From the NCBI GenBank assembly GCA_023440945.1, contig JAEZRL010000416.1:1-14591 (forward strand): a stretch of DNA of 14,591 bases, read 5' to 3'. The notes below the pieces were generated by a model. It made no database searches. It saw only the letters and a program-made list of their open reading frames with translations, and had not been told where the DNA came from. This DNA comes from Bacteroidota bacterium (GTDB taxonomy: Bacteria > Bacteroidota > Bacteroidia > Chitinophagales > Chitinophagaceae). Within the stretch, counting starts at the first letter, position 1, and the number at the start of each line of letters is the position of its first letter. Of this stretch, positions 14,482 through 14,591 are shown one piece after another. Position numbers and translations under genes: made by a program.

Positions 14482-14529
14482 ATCTTCAGTCTTCTATTTC
14501 CTGTCGTCTTTGCCTCTTATACAAATCAA
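14482..14529. repeat. Dispersed imperfect direct repeat, copy 2
   Basis: ATCTTCAGTCTTCTA (14482-14496) and TACAAATCAA (14520-14529) are identical to the two ends of copy 1 at 13656-13694 and in the same orientation. The middle is nine bases longer. The two copies bracket the HTH gene and the tandem array. Confidence 0.7.
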
Positions 14530-14561
14530 GTGCTGACGCTACAGTAGTACAACAGCCAAAA

Positions 14562-14581
14562 TCGACGAAGTAGATTCGCGA
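14562..14581. repeat. REP-like bulged stem-loop 2
   Basis: TCGACGAA (14562-14569) pairs with TTCGCGA (14575-14581) in seven base pairs with one bulged A (14565) and the loop GTAGA. Stem length and single bulge match stem-loop 1, although the sequences differ. The window ends ten bases later, so its surroundings cannot be judged. Confidence 0.4.
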
Positions 14582-14591
14582 ACACCTATAC

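Larger units (their letters stand above)
14112..14591. other. Gene-free, repeat-rich region at the right end
   Basis: These 480 bases hold no ORF I can support on either strand. From left to right: the HTH gene's candidate promoter and inverted repeat; an unremarkable T-rich stretch to 14268; the 11-bp tandem array (14269-14334); an inverted copy of the array core (14374-14383); short ATAACTC repeats (14381-14394); a bulged hairpin (14428-14454); a lone AGCCATAC (14463-14470); the second copy of the dispersed repeat (14482-14529); and a second bulged hairpin (14562-14581). The density of small repeats resembles a decayed or interspersed-repeat region at the locus boundary. Confidence 0.75.

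Noticed and set aside
14531..14591. Start or end of a gene at the right edge
   Set aside because: Each forward frame is short or stopped and has no start codon with a recognisable protein; the reverse strand gives no family-like translation.

Overview
The window is most of a surface-polysaccharide (capsule, O-antigen or exopolysaccharide) biosynthesis locus from a member of the Bacteroidota, probably near the Chitinophagaceae. The lineage is inferred from AT-rich coding sequence, frequent non-ATG starts with little Shine-Dalgarno signal, a TAnnTTTG-type promoter element, the sugar-transferase/PglD-type gene pair, and an HTH regulator that starts MEKTIHQGRNIKRFREMLGI, a type I recognise from this phylum. 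No rRNA, tRNA, CRISPR array or complete insertion sequence was seen.

Layout. Positions 1-13629 hold fourteen genes, all on the + strand and tightly packed (gaps mostly under 50 bases, several overlaps), so they look like one operon running in from the left. In order: the 3' end of a TviB/WbpO-type nucleotide-sugar dehydrogenase; a SAM methyltransferase; a Wzx-type flippase; a non-hydrolysing UDP-GlcNAc 2-epimerase (wecB-like); a GT4-like glycosyltransferase; an EpsG/Wzy-like polymerase; a second glycosyltransferase; a left-handed beta-helix O-acyltransferase; a secreted right-handed beta-helix protein; three more GT4 glycosyltransferases; a PglC-like initiating phosphoglycosyl transferase; and a PglD-like sugar N-acetyltransferase. 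Positions 13698-14111 hold a convergent (- strand) HTH regulator. Positions 14112-14591 have no supportable gene but carry an 11-bp tandem repeat array, an inverted copy of its core, two bulged hairpins and one copy of a dispersed repeat whose other copy lies on the far side of the regulator gene.

How the genes work together (inference from families). The PglC-like enzyme puts the first sugar phosphate on undecaprenyl phosphate. The PglD-like enzyme probably finishes that sugar by N-acetylating a UDP-4-amino sugar. The dehydrogenase and the 2-epimerase supply an N-acetyl-hexosaminuronic acid and/or a ManNAc-type donor. Up to five glycosyltransferases extend the lipid-linked unit, the methyltransferase and O-acyltransferase decorate it, Wzx flips it and the EpsG-like protein polymerises it. 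The secreted beta-helix protein is the least explained member and may bind, cut or modify the finished polymer. Export and chain-length genes (Wza, Wzc, Wzz) and the dehydratase and aminotransferase that normally precede PglD are not in the window.

Base composition changes near 12.4 kb. The glycosyltransferase/polymerase part is very AT-rich (16 G+C in 60 at 5461-5520), while the initiating transferase and PglD-like gene are richer (31 in 60 at 12781-12840). This fits a horizontally exchanged variable block joined to a conserved 3' end. I found no strongly supported wholly new system; the best leads are the embedded beta-helix protein and the repeat-rich regulator region at the right end.
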